Source: Streptococcus pseudopneumoniae | Lineage (GTDB): Bacteria; Bacillota; Bacilli; Lactobacillales; Streptococcaceae | Assembly: GCF_001072375.1 (NCBI RefSeq) | Contig: NZ_JVKV01000028.1 | Location: 1-38,127, forward strand | Direction: 5' to 3' | DNA: 38,127 bases | Shown: positions 24,444 through 34,080 of the stretch, in pieces | How positions within the stretch are numbered: position 1 is the stretch's first letter | How the letters are laid out: each line of letters begins with the position of its first letter | Made by a program: the position numbers and the translations under genes | The notes under the pieces: generated by a model | The model's input: only the letters and a program-made list of their open reading frames with translations | What the model was told of the DNA's origin: nothing | Database searches by the model: none

Positions 24444-25085
24444 ATGAAAATACTTAAAAACATTGGCTGGTTTGTTCTAGCTTTCTTATCATTTTTGTTT
24501 ATCTACGGTTTTATTCAGGCTTTACCTCTGATTGCTCTTGGTTCAGGTGCACCTATAGTCGGTGTTCTTCCGCTTTATATTTTATTGGCAGGAGCTTTTA
24601 CCTTCTTAACATACAAGTGGTATAAGACAGGAACTGTTACGATAGAAAAAACGGGCCTTAACAAATACATCTGGTTGCCTGCCTTGGTATGGGTCCTTAT
24701 CATTGTTGTACAAACTTTCTTACCAAATGATCCATCTGTCAGTCAACAGACGGCAGAACAATTGACTCATAATCAACCTCTCTTCTCTTTCTTCATGATT
24801 GTTGTCTTTGCACCCCTGACAGAAGAGTTGACCTTTAGAGGTCTGTTAGCTCGTTATGTCTTCCCTCAGCAGGATAACGTCAAGCAGACAGTACTCTTTC
24901 TTCTTGTAAGTAGTATCATTTTTGCACTTGTTCATTTCCCTGGCACTCCACAACAATTCCTAGTTTATGCTTCACTTGGTTGTAGTTTGGGATTGGCCTA
25001 TGTGAATAAAGGAGGGCTTTCCTACAGTATAGGATTACATGCCTTGAACAATTTAATTTCATTTGTGATGATAATGATGCTATAA
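24444..25085 (+). CDS. CPBP-family intramembrane metalloprotease (Abi type)
   Basis: A 213 aa membrane protein with the three CPBP/CAAX-protease motifs: EELTFRG (Glu127, Glu128, Arg132), FALVH (Phe160, His164) and HALNN (His199, Asn203), each inside or at the edge of a hydrophobic segment. All catalytic residues are present. In streptococci and lactobacilli such proteins often give self-immunity to bacteriocins or process membrane peptides. It starts 9 bases after the second DUF3169-type gene. The substrate is unknown. Confidence 0.88.
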   Translation: MKILKNIGWFVLAFLSFLFIYGFIQALPLIALGSGAPIVGVLPLYILLAGAFTFLTYKWYKTGTVTIEKTGLNKYIWLPALVWVLIIVVQTFLPNDPSVSQQTAEQLTHNQPLFSFFMIVVFAPLTEELTFRGLLARYVFPQQDNVKQTVLFLLVSSIIFALVHFPGTPQQFLVYASLGCSLGLAYVNKGGLSYSIGLHALNNLISFVMIMML

Positions 25086-25103
25086 TAGACTCAGGAGGAA
25101 GTC

Positions 25104-25319
25104 ATGAAACGAGTGATATTATTAGCAGTGATTCAGGCAGTTGTTCTCTTCTTCATTATTGGAGGGCTTGCCTATGCTTTTAAAGGGGATTTCTTTTATA
25201 ACTATCTAGCAGTTATCTTTGCACCAATTGCAGGTATTATGCGATTTGCGACAGCCTATGCAACGGAGATTGTTCTCCCTAAAAAGGCTGCAGAGATTGC
25301 TGAAAAGCGAAAAAAATAA
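25104..25319 (+). CDS. Small two-helix membrane protein, unknown function
   Basis: A 71 aa protein with hydrophobic segments at about 4-25 and 32-50 and a basic, helical tail (PKKAAEIAEKRKK). The ribosome site is AGGAGG. It is the last gene of the XRE cassette, 18 bases after the CPBP gene, and is followed by the terminator at 25341-25369. I do not recognise it. Confidence 0.75.
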   Translation: MKRVILLAVIQAVVLFFIIGGLAYAFKGDFFYNYLAVIFAPIAGIMRFATAYATEIVLPKKAAEIAEKRKK

Positions 25320-25340
25320 AGAAATACCAAGTAAAATAAG

Positions 25341-25369
25341 ATCCAGCGAATGACTTTGCTGGATTTTTT
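25341..25369 (+). terminator. Terminator of the XRE membrane cassette
   Basis: ATCCAGC (25341-25347) / GCTGGAT (25358-25364) with a T6 run. Confidence 0.85.
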
Positions 25370-25430
25370 CATTTATAGCAGGATTCTTCTCAACTTTTCT
25401 GATGATTTTCATGAAGAGCCTGCGCTTTTA

Positions 25431-25439
25431 TGGTAAAAT
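25431..25439 (+). promoter_or_regulatory. aspS promoter (extended -10)
   Basis: TGGTAAAAT, hexamer 25434-25439, in the same TTTATGGTAAAATAG context as hisS. There is no clear -35 and no T-box leader; the leader is about 22 nt. Confidence 0.6.
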
Positions 25440-25467
25440 AGTAACAGAATAAAAGAGGAGATAAAAC

Positions 25468-27225
25468 ATGAAACGTAGTATGTATGCTGGTCGTGTTCGT
25501 GAGGAACACATCGGACAAGAAATTACCTTGAAAGGTTGGGTTGCCCGTCGTCGTGACCTTGGTGGTTTGATCTTTATCGATCTTCGTGACCGTGAAGGGA
25601 TCATGCAGTTGGTTATCAACCCAGAAAAAGTATCTGCAGAAGTTATGGCAACGGCTGAAAGCCTTCGTAGTGAGTTTGTCATTGAGGTTACTGGGCATGT
25701 TGTAGCACGTGAGCAAGCCAATGATAAGTTGGCGACTGGAGCGGTTGAGCTGAATGTAACAGCTCTTACTGTGCTTAATACAGCCAAAACAACACCATTT
25801 GAGATTAAGGATGGGATTGAGGCAAATGACGATACACGTCTACGTTACCGTTACCTTGACCTTCGTCGTCCAGAAATGTTGGAAAATCTTAAACTTCGTG
25901 CCAAGGTAACACATTCTATACGCAACTACTTGGATGAGTTGGAATTTATCGATGTGGAAACGCCATTCCTTTCTAAGTCAACGCCAGAAGGGGCGCGTGA
26001 CTATTTGGTGCCATCTCGTGTTAATAAGGGCCATTTCTATGCCCTTCCTCAAAGTCCGCAGATTACAAAACAGTTGTTGATGAATGCTGGATTCGACCGT
26101 TATTACCAAATCGTCAAATGTTTCCGTGACGAAGACTTGCGTGGTGACCGTCAGCCTGAGTTTACTCAGGTCGACTTGGAAACTTCATTCCTAACAGAGC
26201 AAGAAATCCAAGATATCACAGAAGGCTTGATTGCGCGCGTGATGAAGGAAACAAAAGGGATTGAAGTAACACTGCCATTCCCTCGAATGAAGTATGATGA
26301 TGCTATGGCTCTTTATGGTTCTGACAAGCCTGATACTCGTTTTGAAATGTTGCTTCAAGACTTGACAGATCTTGTCAAGGGTGTAGATTTCAAAGTCTTC
26401 TCAGAAGCTCCTGCGGTTAAAGCCATTGTAGTTAAAGGTGCAGCAGACAACTACTCTCGTAAAGATATTGACAAGATGACAGAGGTGGCCAAGCAGTATG
26501 GTGCTAAAGGTCTTGCTTGGGTCAAGGTAGTTGATGGAGAATTAAATGGACCAGTTGCGAAATTCTTGACTGGTATCCAAGCAGACTTGACAACAGCGCT
26601 TGGTCTTGAAGATAAAGACTTGGTTCTCTTTGTGGCTGATACGCTTGAAGTAGCCAATGCAACACTTGGTGCCCTTCGTGGACGTATTGCCAAAGAGCTT
26701 GGCTTGATTGATAACGAAAAATTTAACTTCCTCTGGGTAGTTGACTGGCCAATGTTTGAATGGTCTGAAGAAGAAGGTCGTTATATGAGCGCCCACCATC
26801 CATTTACTCTTCCTCAAGCAGATACTGCGCATGAGCTTGAAGGAGATTTGGCTAAGGTTCGTGCTATTGCCTACGATATCGTCTTGAACGGTTATGAGCT
26901 TGGCGGTGGTAGCCTTCGTATCAACCAAAAAGAACTCCAAGAACGCATGTTCAAGGCCCTAGGATTTTCAGTTGAAGAAGCTAATGACCAGTTTGGATTC
27001 CTTTTGGAAGCCATGGACTATGGATTCCCACCACACGGGGGCTTGGCTATCGGACTTGACCGCTTTGTAATGCTCTTAGCAGGTGAAGAAAACATCCGTG
27101 AAGTGATTGCTTTTCCTAAGAACAACAAAGCAACTGACCCAATGACCCAAGCACCATCAACAGTAGCTCTTAAACAATTAGAAGAATTAGAGATTCAATT
27201 GAAACCCTCTGGCTATAAAATTTGA
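25468..27225 (+). CDS. aspS: Aspartyl-tRNA synthetase
   Basis: This enzyme charges tRNA-Asp. The 585 aa length is the bacterial type, with an N-terminal OB anticodon domain ([22 protein letters not shown]), motif 2 [20 protein letters not shown], a central GAD insertion (about 290-410) and motif 3 [15 protein letters not shown]. The ribosome site is AGAGGAG. yitT follows after 18 bases with no terminator, so they may share a transcript. Confidence 0.97.
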   Translation: MKRSMYAGRVREEHIGQEITLKGWVARRRDLGGLIFIDLRDREGIMQLVINPEKVSAEVMATAESLRSEFVIEVTGHVVAREQANDKLATGAVELNVTALTVLNTAKTTPFEIKDGIEANDDTRLRYRYLDLRRPEMLENLKLRAKVTHSIRNYLDELEFIDVETPFLSKSTPEGARDYLVPSRVNKGHFYALPQSPQITKQLLMNAGFDRYYQIVKCFRDEDLRGDRQPEFTQVDLETSFLTEQEIQDITEGLIARVMKETKGIEVTLPFPRMKYDDAMALYGSDKPDTRFEMLLQDLTDLVKGVDFKVFSEAPAVKAIVVKGAADNYSRKDIDKMTEVAKQYGAKGLAWVKVVDGELNGPVAKFLTGIQADLTTALGLEDKDLVLFVADTLEVANATLGALRGRIAKELGLIDNEKFNFLWVVDWPMFEWSEEEGRYMSAHHPFTLPQADTAHELEGDLAKVRAIAYDIVLNGYELGGGSLRINQKELQERMFKALGFSVEEANDQFGFLLEAMDYGFPPHGGLAIGLDRFVMLLAGEENIREVIAFPKNNKATDPMTQAPSTVALKQLEELEIQLKPSGYKI

Positions 27226-27243
27226 AATATTGAGTAGAACAAG

Positions 27244-28185
27244 ATGAAACAAACGAAACTAACTAAAAAGTGGAATCATTATCTTCGCCGCTTTGCTTAT
27301 CGAGTAAAGATTTTGCGTGTTTTACAAAGTATTTCTCGAGAAAAATACGATGAAAAAATCTCAGCTTCTCTGGTATATGGTTTTCTATCAGCAGTAGCTG
27401 TCAATTTCTTTTTCCAACCAGGGCACGTTTATTCAAGTGGTGCGACAGGTTTGGCTCAGATTATATCTGCCCTTAGTAACCACTGGTTTGGGTTTCATTT
27501 CCCAATCTCAGTAGCATTTTATGCCATCAATATTCCTCTCATGATTTTGGCTTGGTATCAAATTGGACATAAGTTCACAATTTTTACATTTATCACGGTA
27601 TCCATGAGCTCGCTCTTTATCCAGTTTGTGCCGGTGGTGGTCTTGACAGAAGATCCAATCATCAATGCCCTTTTTGGGGGTGTTGTCATGGGGCTTGGAA
27701 TCGGCTTTGCTTTACGTCATAACATCTCCAGTGGCGGAACAGATATTGTCAGCCTAACCATTCGTAAGAAGACAGGTCGTAACGTCGGAAGTATCTCTTT
27801 CTTGGTGAACGGTACAATTATGCTGATTGCTGGAGTGACCTTTGGTTGGAAATATGCCCTTTATTCCATGATTACTATCTTTGTCTCAAGTCGTGTGACA
27901 GATGCAGTTTTCACCAAACAAAAACGCATGCAGGCCATGATTGTTACTAGCAATCCAGATGCAGTCATTGAGAAAATCCATAATAAGTTGCACCGTGGAG
28001 CGACTATGATCCATGATGCTGAAGGAACTTATAACCACGAACGTAAGGCTGTTTTGATTACGGTTATCACTCGTGCAGAGTTCAATGATTTTAAACTGAT
28101 CATGAAGCAAGTTGATCCAACAGCCTTTGTTTCTGTTTCAGAAAATGTTCATATCCTAGGCCGATTTGTCGAAGTCGAAAACTAA
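27244..28185 (+). CDS. YitT-family membrane protein (DUF161/DUF2179)
   Basis: A 313 aa protein with an N-terminal set of about five or six helices, including VNFFFQPGHVYSSGATGLAQII and LGIGFALRHNISSGGTDIVSL, both typical of the YitT family. A C-terminal soluble DUF2179 domain (about 225-305) contains HRGATMIHDAEGTY. The function is not settled. It lies 18 bases after aspS with a weak ribosome site and ends in a bidirectional terminator facing malR. Confidence 0.88.
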   Translation: MKQTKLTKKWNHYLRRFAYRVKILRVLQSISREKYDEKISASLVYGFLSAVAVNFFFQPGHVYSSGATGLAQIISALSNHWFGFHFPISVAFYAINIPLMILAWYQIGHKFTIFTFITVSMSSLFIQFVPVVVLTEDPIINALFGGVVMGLGIGFALRHNISSGGTDIVSLTIRKKTGRNVGSISFLVNGTIMLIAGVTFGWKYALYSMITIFVSSRVTDAVFTKQKRMQAMIVTSNPDAVIEKIHNKLHRGATMIHDAEGTYNHERKAVLITVITRAEFNDFKLIMKQVDPTAFVSVSENVHILGRFVEVEN

Positions 28186-28207
28186 TCAATTATAAAAATA
28201 GATTACA

Positions 28208-28247
28208 AAAAACCAGCTCTAAGCAAAAAATGTTAGAGCTGGTTTTT
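28208..28247. terminator. Bidirectional terminator between yitT and malR
   Basis: A perfect 15-bp stem AAAAACCAGCTCTAA / TTAGAGCTGGTTTTT with a 10-base loop. It ends one base before the malR stop codon. Confidence 0.93.
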
Positions 28248-28248
28248 C

Positions 28249-29235
28249 TTATTTTTCAATGATTTCATGTGCAATGACTTGACGATAGCAGATTTGACGA
28301 TTTTCTTTGACATCATTGATGATTTGAAGAATAGTCTCAAACGAAGTGCGGCCGAGAGCTAGACTATTAATATTGACATAGGCTGCTAGGTTTAATTTTG
28401 GATTTACAGAGTCAAAGCTAAGAACAGGGACATTCAGCTGATGTTCGTTGAGGTAGTTACAAACACCTTCCGCTAAGAGGCTATCTGTTGTGATAACAGC
28501 ATCGGTTTTTGGATCGTATTCAAAAAGTTGTTTGCTAAATTTATATCCCTTTTCTTCAAGAAATTCATCAGCGAAAAAGGTACGATGACTATCAAGAGAT
28601 AGTTTGTGTTCTTGGAGGGCTTGCTCGTAACCTGTTAGACGATCCTGCGTAACGTAGAGTTTCTTGGTACCACCGATGAAAGCAATGCGGCTGCATCCTT
28701 TTTTGATGAAGTATTCTGTCGCATCAAAACCAGCTTGAATATTATCATTGTCAACAAGTGAAATGAAGGGTGATAGTGATTTCCCAAGGATGAGGAAGGG
28801 AAATTGTTCTTCAGTAACGAGTTTAACCAAGGGGTCATTTTCTTGGGCATACAAGAAGATAAGACCGTCTACACGCTTTCCATAAACCATCTGTGAAATT
28901 GCATTTAAGCGCTCTTTTTCGTCTTTTCCAGTTGCAATCTGGATAGCATAGTGATTTTCTGAAGCAACTTGTGCAATCCCTCTAAGGACAGAAGGGAAGA
29001 AAGGATTTTGATAGAAAACGTCTGAATCATCTGGAAGAACCAAGCCGATAACCTGCGTATAACTACTAACCAGGCTTCGGGCATTGAGGTTAGGATGGTA
29101 GTTGAGTTCCTTCATAGCCTTTCGAACTCGTTTTTTGGTTTCATCGCTAATGGTTGATTTGTTTTGAATAACACGGGTTACGGTTGAGGGTGAGACCCCT
29201 GCAGCCTTGGCCACGTCTTTAATCGTAACAGGCAT
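28249..29235 (-). CDS. malR: Maltodextrin operon repressor MalR (LacI/GalR family)
   Basis: A 328 aa LacI-type regulator: N-terminal helix-turn-helix VTIKDVAKAAGVSPSTVTRVIQ with hinge LNYHPNLNARSL, then a periplasmic-binding-like sugar domain (GLVLPDDSDVFYQNPFF, KRVDGLIFLYAQEN, CSRIAFIGG). In pneumococcus MalR represses malXCD and malMP (malQ/malP here) and is released by maltose or maltodextrin; matching operators lie at 33912-33930 and 34230-34245. It follows malA by 9 bases and shares its promoter. Confidence 0.93.
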   Translation of the reverse strand: MPVTIKDVAKAAGVSPSTVTRVIQNKSTISDETKKRVRKAMKELNYHPNLNARSLVSSYTQVIGLVLPDDSDVFYQNPFFPSVLRGIAQVASENHYAIQIATGKDEKERLNAISQMVYGKRVDGLIFLYAQENDPLVKLVTEEQFPFLILGKSLSPFISLVDNDNIQAGFDATEYFIKKGCSRIAFIGGTKKLYVTQDRLTGYEQALQEHKLSLDSHRTFFADEFLEEKGYKFSKQLFEYDPKTDAVITTDSLLAEGVCNYLNEHQLNVPVLSFDSVNPKLNLAAYVNINSLALGRTSFETILQIINDVKENRQICYRQVIAHEIIEK

Positions 29236-29244
29236 AATAATCTC

Positions 29245-30045
29245 CTACTTATGGTAGTCTGGATCACGGAAATGCGTTTTGTAAAAGATAGTGACCAGGT
29301 ATAGAACAAATAAAATATTTTGAACAGTAATCAAAGTTGCCATATTTTGGCCTAGGAGACCGAGAATCATGGCAAGTAAGGTTGGTAATCCTAAACAGTT
29401 CAAAATGAAATGATAGCACTCTTTGTAGCTTTTAAATGAAAAGAGACGCGATTTTTTCGTGAAGTAGAGCAAGAGGCTAGCACCTAAAGCAACAATAAAA
29501 AAATTAAGTCCAAAGAGGAAGCTAGAACCAAGCACAAGAAAGAGACTAATATAGACGCGATTCTGTTGATACCAGTCTTTAGAAATGGCTCGTGTTAAGC
29601 TTTCCTTGCTTTGGAAGCTCTCAGTCGTTATCGCGTGATAGCGAATGCTGGTCAATTCTTTTCCTTGCTTGCTGATGATGAGTTTCTCAGGTTCAAAGTT
29701 CAGAAGTAATTCCTCAGGGAAGTTTGAACTAGAAGGGTCTCCGATTTGGATAGAAGCTTGATGAGGAGATGAACCTGTATAGCTCAACTTACCATCTACA
29801 ATCTTTGCATTGGCAGCCAAATCCTGAACCACACTATCCGTCAAAGGAGTGTAGACATCATCGATGAAAGTTTCTAAAGGATAAGTTTCCTGAGAACTGT
29901 TCTGGATGGCAATAGGGACCATAGACAAGCTAATCAGGAAAATACTGGTAAAAATCAGTTGAAACCAGTTGAGACCAAAACGTTGAGATAGGGGCTTACG
30001 GAATCCCCAAATACTATTAAAATAAGAAAATGGATATGGCAACAT
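29245..30045 (-). CDS. malA: Maltodextrin utilisation membrane protein MalA (DUF1189-like)
   Basis: A 266 aa membrane protein with one N-terminal helix (about 29-46), an outside domain of about 110 residues ([18 protein letters not shown] onward) and three or four C-terminal helices. The layout and its place before malR match pneumococcal malA, a gene of the maltose regulon whose exact role is not established. The ribosome site is weak (AAAGAGAA). The promoter at 30080-30108 is near consensus. Confidence 0.82.
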   Translation of the reverse strand: MLPYPFSYFNSIWGFRKPLSQRFGLNWFQLIFTSIFLISLSMVPIAIQNSSQETYPLETFIDDVYTPLTDSVVQDLAANAKIVDGKLSYTGSSPHQASIQIGDPSSSNFPEELLLNFEPEKLIISKQGKELTSIRYHAITTESFQSKESLTRAISKDWYQQNRVYISLFLVLGSSFLFGLNFFIVALGASLLLYFTKKSRLFSFKSYKECYHFILNCLGLPTLLAMILGLLGQNMATLITVQNILFVLYLVTIFYKTHFRDPDYHK

Positions 30046-30079
30046 AATTCTCTTTCTATAGGTATTTTTCTATATGAGT

Positions 30080-30108
30080 ATTATATAGAGAAATGTTTTT
30101 TATTTCAA
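30080..30108 (-). promoter_or_regulatory. malA-malR promoter
   Basis: On the minus strand: TTGAAA, 17-bp spacer, TATAAT. A partial inverted repeat, CTATAT-N7-ATATAG (30070-30088), overlaps the -10 and start region. No MalR-type CGCAAACGTTTGCG site is present here. Confidence 0.75.
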
Positions 30109-30220
30109 GCAGGGGAGACGAATCCTTGTAAAAATTAGACTTTAAAAAAATTGTCAACTAACAATGAGGGAGTTTTCAATAAGCTCTTGTTTCTCACTAG
30201 ACTACCTAAGTTCAAGTTTA

Positions 30221-30325
30221 ATACTCAATGAAAATCAAAGAGCAAACTAGGAAGCTAGCCGAAGGCTGTACTCGAGTACGGCAAGGCGAAGCTGACGTAG
30301 TTTGAATTTGATTTTTGAAGAGTAT
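30221..30325. repeat. BOX element (boxA plus boxC-like part, no boxB)
   Basis: A 105-bp repeat with inverted ends ATACTC and GAGTAT. The right half holds TACGGCAAGGCGAAGCTGAC (30277-30296), nearly identical to the conserved boxA core. The left half, AATGAAAATCAAAGAGCAAA, fits boxC. With only A and C modules it is a short member. It lies between the malD terminator and the malA promoter. Confidence 0.88.
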
Positions 30326-30329
30326 AAAA

Positions 30330-30371
30330 ATGAAAAAGGGTGGCGGGGATATATTATCCCTTGTCGCCACC
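30330..30371 (-). terminator. malXCD terminator overlapping the end of malD
   Basis: On the minus strand a two-part stem, GGTGGCG-N4-GGGAT-N5-ATCCC-CGCCACC, runs into CTTTTTCATTTTT. The 5' half encodes the last MalD residues (GGDKG) and the stop codon lies in the hairpin. Confidence 0.85.
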
Positions 30372-31196
30372 ACTTGTAAGTCCTGAAACAAAGTTCTTTT
30401 GTAGGAAGAAGAAGAGAATACAGATTGGAAGGGCGATGAGGATAGCACCTGCTGAGAAGTAGGCGATCTTCATGTTTTTCACATTGCTAACGAAGGTTTG
30501 GAGACCTACGGCAACGGTAAAGTATTCTTTCTCACGAAGCAAGAAACTAGAGAGGATGTAGTCACCGAAAGGTCCCATGAAGGCCCAGAGAGCTTGTACG
30601 GCAACCATTGGGCGAACCAGTGGAAGAACAATTTGCCAGAAGCGGCGGAAGTGTCCTGCACCGTCTAGTTTTGCAGATTCGTCTAGAGACATTGGCACTG
30701 TATCGAAGTAGCCTTTCATGAGCCAAGCATTCATTGGGATACCTCCACCAACGTAGAGGAAGATGAGGAACCAGCTGTGGTTAAGGGCGTTCAACATAAG
30801 TGCCATAACGAAGAAGGCAGTCAAAGCGGCCATTGTTGGCACCATTTGGATAATCAAAAAGAAGACCAAACTTTGTTTACGAGCCAAGAAGTTGTAACGG
30901 CTATAAGCATAACCAGCAAGTACGATAATACTTGTTTGCACAACCATGGTAATCAAGGCAATAATCAAAGTATTGAGGTACCAAGTACCGTATAAGGTTT
31001 CAGTGAAGAGTCCTTTAAAGTTATCAAAATTAAAATCGATGTTGCTGTCTAGTTTAAAGGCTGCCACGTTACCTGCCTTGAAGGCTGACATAATCGTGAT
31101 TAAAAGAGGATAGATAATGACGATTGAAAGTCCGATCAAGTAGAGGTAAGTGAGGGTTTGAGTCAGTCTACGTTTTAGTTTGATTGAGTTATTCAT
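30354..31196 (-). CDS. malD: Maltodextrin ABC transporter permease MalD (MalG type)
   Basis: A 280 aa inner permease subunit with about six helices and the EAA loop [20 protein letters not shown] that docks the ATPase. I choose the ATG at 31194-31196, one base after the malC stop and preceded by GAGGACG; longer in-frame starts lie inside malC. With MalC it forms the channel for maltodextrins delivered by MalX. No ATPase gene is here; in streptococci the shared ATPase MsmK, encoded elsewhere, serves this importer. Confidence 0.94.
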   Translation of the reverse strand: MNNSIKLKRRLTQTLTYLYLIGLSIVIIYPLLITIMSAFKAGNVAAFKLDSNIDFNFDNFKGLFTETLYGTWYLNTLIIALITMVVQTSIIVLAGYAYSRYNFLARKQSLVFFLIIQMVPTMAALTAFFVMALMLNALNHSWFLIFLYVGGGIPMNAWLMKGYFDTVPMSLDESAKLDGAGHFRRFWQIVLPLVRPMVAVQALWAFMGPFGDYILSSFLLREKEYFTVAVGLQTFVSNVKNMKIAYFSAGAILIALPICILFFFLQKNFVSGLTSGGDKG

Positions 31197-31197
31197 C

Positions 31198-32490
31198 TTA
31201 GACGTCCTCCATATCAAATGCGTGTAGTTTCTTGAAGGCAATCATAGAAATAGAGATGACAATGATTGAAATAATCAAGGTAACAGCTGCCGCCATTGAG
31301 TATTGAGGTGATGTACCTGTTGTCAAGCGGTAGATCCATGAGATCAAGATATCAGTTGAACCAGCTCCCCCTCCGACAGTACCAGGTCCTCCACCATTGA
31401 AGAGGTACATGATAGAGAAGTTGTTAAAGTTGAAGGTGTATTGGCTAATCAAAGTAGGTGCTGCAACAGCCAAGATCATTGGGAAAGTGATGTTGCGGAA
31501 TTTTTGCCAAGCATTGGCACCGTCAATATAAGCTGCTTCGTAAAGGTCGTTAGGAATAGATTGCAAGATACCCAAAGTCAAAACGTAGATATATGGGAAT
31601 CCAAGCCAGCCTTGCATCATAATCAAGGCAACCTTAGTCCAAGTTGGGTCTGTTTTCCAAGGAATAAGCGCCCCATCAAGGAAAGGAAGAACCTTAGCAA
31701 AGAGAGGGATAACTTGGGTATTGATTGCTCCAACACTATCGTTAAACATGTTTGAGAATGTCAAGATAGTGATGAAGGCTGGGACAGCCCAAGGAAGAAG
31801 GAAAATAACACCAAAGATACGTTTTCCTTTGATAAATGGTTGGTTAGCAATGATAGCTGTGAAGATACCAATCACGATCTGTAAAGTTGAGGCAGATAAA
31901 GCCCAAATGATAGTCCAAGAAAGAACAGAACCAAAGGCAGAACGGAAGGTGCTCAAGCTCCAAATGTTTGTAAAGTTGGTCAAACCAACCCAGTCTAACA
32001 ATTTGTTTGGTGGCAAATGTTGGAAGTCATAGTTTGTGAAGGCAATCATCAAGGTTACGACAACGGGGAAGATGATTGCAAAGGTCATGGCAATATAAGA
32101 CGGAATAATCAAGAGATAAGGGAAGCCATTTTCATAGATTCCTTTGATCATATCTTTTAGCGTAAGTGGTACTGGAATTCCATTATTAATACGTTTTGCG
32201 ATAGTATGTGCATCTTTAATATTTGAGAAATAAAAGAGTACATAAACGACTACAAAGATTAAATGGAAGGCACCACGAATCAGCATGAAGAGGGAATTAT
32301 CACGACCTGGCTTGTCACCAAGAGTAATGAGGTTGCTCAATTCAGGGGCTGCAAGTGCTAGGAAATAAAGGACAAATACGATGGTTACACCAAGGAAGAT
32401 AAAACCTTTTGCCTTTTGTTTGTTGTAAATCTGTCCTAACCCAGGAATGAGAGACAGCAGTGCTGCTTTACTAGGTTGTTGCTTTTCCAT
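31198..32490 (-). CDS. malC: Maltodextrin ABC transporter permease MalC (MalF type)
   Basis: A 430 aa permease with about eight helices, starting with an extra N-terminal segment ([20 protein letters not shown]) and carrying the EAA motif [21 protein letters not shown]. The ATG at 32488-32490 follows AAAGGAG at 5 nt spacing; a start five codons earlier overlaps this ribosome site and is less likely. It lies between malX and malD in the minus-strand operon. Confidence 0.94.
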   Translation of the reverse strand: MEKQQPSKAALLSLIPGLGQIYNKQKAKGFIFLGVTIVFVLYFLALAAPELSNLITLGDKPGRDNSLFMLIRGAFHLIFVVVYVLFYFSNIKDAHTIAKRINNGIPVPLTLKDMIKGIYENGFPYLLIIPSYIAMTFAIIFPVVVTLMIAFTNYDFQHLPPNKLLDWVGLTNFTNIWSLSTFRSAFGSVLSWTIIWALSASTLQIVIGIFTAIIANQPFIKGKRIFGVIFLLPWAVPAFITILTFSNMFNDSVGAINTQVIPLFAKVLPFLDGALIPWKTDPTWTKVALIMMQGWLGFPYIYVLTLGILQSIPNDLYEAAYIDGANAWQKFRNITFPMILAVAAPTLISQYTFNFNNFSIMYLFNGGGPGTVGGGAGSTDILISWIYRLTTGTSPQYSMAAAVTLIISIIVISISMIAFKKLHAFDMEDV

Positions 32491-32558
32491 AATAACTCCT
32501 TTCATAGGATACTGGTTTCTAATTAAAACCTAAACTATATATGTTTTCTATTGATAAA

Positions 32559-32592
32559 TTCAAAGGGGGATTTGAATTCCACCCCCCTTGAA
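32559..32592 (-). terminator. Stem-loop between malX and malC (attenuator)
   Basis: TTCAAAGGGGG (32559-32569) pairs with CCCCCCTTGAA (32582-32592) with one A-C mismatch and a 12-base loop. The tail on the minus strand is only TTTATC, so partial termination or a 3'-end stabiliser for malX mRNA is likely. Confidence 0.6.
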
Positions 32593-32600
32593 CAAATTTT

Positions 32601-33872
32601 TTATTCACCAAATTTTTGTTTGATTGTTTCTTTGATCAATGTTACAGCATCGTTTGCAGCTGTCTTAGCATCTTTCTTACCACTTACAGCTTCAAATAGC
32701 ATTGTTTTAGCTGGGTCCCAAACAGCTGACATTTGAGGGATGTTTGGCATTGGTTGAGCGTTTTGGAACTGTTTGATAACAGCTGTTGTCAACTCATCGT
32801 TTTTACCTTCAGCATATGAACGAGCCTCAGTGTTAGCTGGGATTTCGTTAGTTTTATCGTAGAAGGTTTTTTGTTCTTCAGTTGAAACAAGGAAGTCTAC
32901 AAATTTTTGAGCAGCTTCAAGGTTCTTAGTACTTGATGGGATGATCCAAGCTTTACCACCACCGAATGTTTCATAGTTTTTACCGTTTGGAAGAGTTGGG
33001 ATAGTCGCAACACTGTAGTTTACTTTAGCATCTTTGAAGGCCTGAGCTTTCCAAGGACCATCGATGATAGCAGCTGTTTTACCTTCTTGGAATTGAGTTT
33101 GGATTAGGTTTGGAGCTCCTTCTGTATCTTGCATACCTTTAGGCCATTTTTCGTACCAAGTTTTAGCGTAGTTGATAGCAGTGATAGCTCCTTCGTTTGC
33201 AAGTCCGATATCTTTAGGATCTTTACCGTTTTGGCCGAATACGTAACCGCCGTTACCAGCAAGAAGTCCGTATGCATAGTAGAAGTTTGTCCAGTCAGCA
33301 AGGAAGGCAGTTGTTTTACCATCTTCACCAGCGAAGGCATATTTGCTATCTTTAGCAAGTTCTTCTAATTCAGCAAAAGTTTTTGGAGCTTCTTTAATCA
33401 AGTCTTTATTATAGTACAAAACAAGTGACTCGATAACAGCAGGAGCACCGTAAACTTTACCGTCAGCAGCTGTTACAAGAGATTTAGTTTTATCATCTGT
33501 TTTAGCACCGTCGCTCAATTTCACTTCTGAAAGTTGTCCGTCTTTACCAAGGCTACCTACTCGGTCGTATGGTGCCATCATAACGTCAGCAGCTTTACCA
33601 GATTGGTTATCTAGAGAAAGGTTATCGAGACCACCCATTTGGTCTCCTGTTTTGATAGTAACTTTTACTCCAGCTTCTTTTTCGTAAGCTTGTGCAGCTG
33701 ATTCAGCAAATGCTTTATATTGGTCTTCAACGTATAAAGTAAGTTCTTTACCTTCAGATGAACCAGAATCAGCCGCTTTATCAGCAGTTTTGCTTCCGCA
33801 AGCTACCAAAAGCAAGCTAGCAAGAGTAGCAGTACCAAGTACAGCTGCGCTCTTCATGAATTTAGTTGACAT
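32601..33872 (-). CDS. malX: Maltose/maltodextrin-binding lipoprotein MalX
   Basis: A 423 aa family 1 solute-binding lipoprotein. The signal peptide ends SLLLVAC with Cys25. The mature part shows GKELTLYVEDQYKAFAESAA, DVMMAPYDRVGSLGKDGQL, GAPAVIESLVLYYNKDLI and AAIIDGPWKA, all typical of maltodextrin-binding proteins. It is first in the malXCD operon, with a strong ribosome site (AGGAGGAAT). It is controlled by MalR and probably CcpA at 33912-33970. Confidence 0.96.
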   Translation of the reverse strand: MSTKFMKSAAVLGTATLASLLLVACGSKTADKAADSGSSEGKELTLYVEDQYKAFAESAAQAYEKEAGVKVTIKTGDQMGGLDNLSLDNQSGKAADVMMAPYDRVGSLGKDGQLSEVKLSDGAKTDDKTKSLVTAADGKVYGAPAVIESLVLYYNKDLIKEAPKTFAELEELAKDSKYAFAGEDGKTTAFLADWTNFYYAYGLLAGNGGYVFGQNGKDPKDIGLANEGAITAINYAKTWYEKWPKGMQDTEGAPNLIQTQFQEGKTAAIIDGPWKAQAFKDAKVNYSVATIPTLPNGKNYETFGGGKAWIIPSSTKNLEAAQKFVDFLVSTEEQKTFYDKTNEIPANTEARSYAEGKNDELTTAVIKQFQNAQPMPNIPQMSAVWDPAKTMLFEAVSGKKDAKTAANDAVTLIKETIKQKFGE

Positions 33873-33911
33873 AGTGTATTCCTCCTAAAGAATAACAAAT
33901 TTTAATTTCGA

Positions 33912-33970
33912 GGAAACGCAAACGTTTTCCCTTATGACCTTAGTATAGCACAAACAGAAAACGGTTGCAA
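33912..33970 (-). promoter_or_regulatory. malX promoter with MalR operator and cre-like site
   Basis: On the minus strand: -35 TTGCAA (33965-33970), 17-bp spacer, -10 TATACT (33942-33947). Just downstream, GGAAACGCAAACGTTTTCC (33912-33930) is an imperfect MalR-type palindrome placed to block elongation or open-complex formation. CAGAAAACGGTTGCA (33955-33969) overlaps the -35 and resembles a cre. Confidence 0.82.
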
Positions 33971-34080
33971 GCATTTTTTTGAAAAAAATTAAAAAGCTTG
34001 TGACTGGATAATTCCTAAAATTGTTTGTATAATAGAAGAAAAAGATGTAATCATGAAAATTTTGATTCAAAAATAATTGA

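Noticed and set aside
26542-26940. 132-codon open frame antisense to aspS
   Set aside because: A shadow of the synthetase coding frame, with no start signals.
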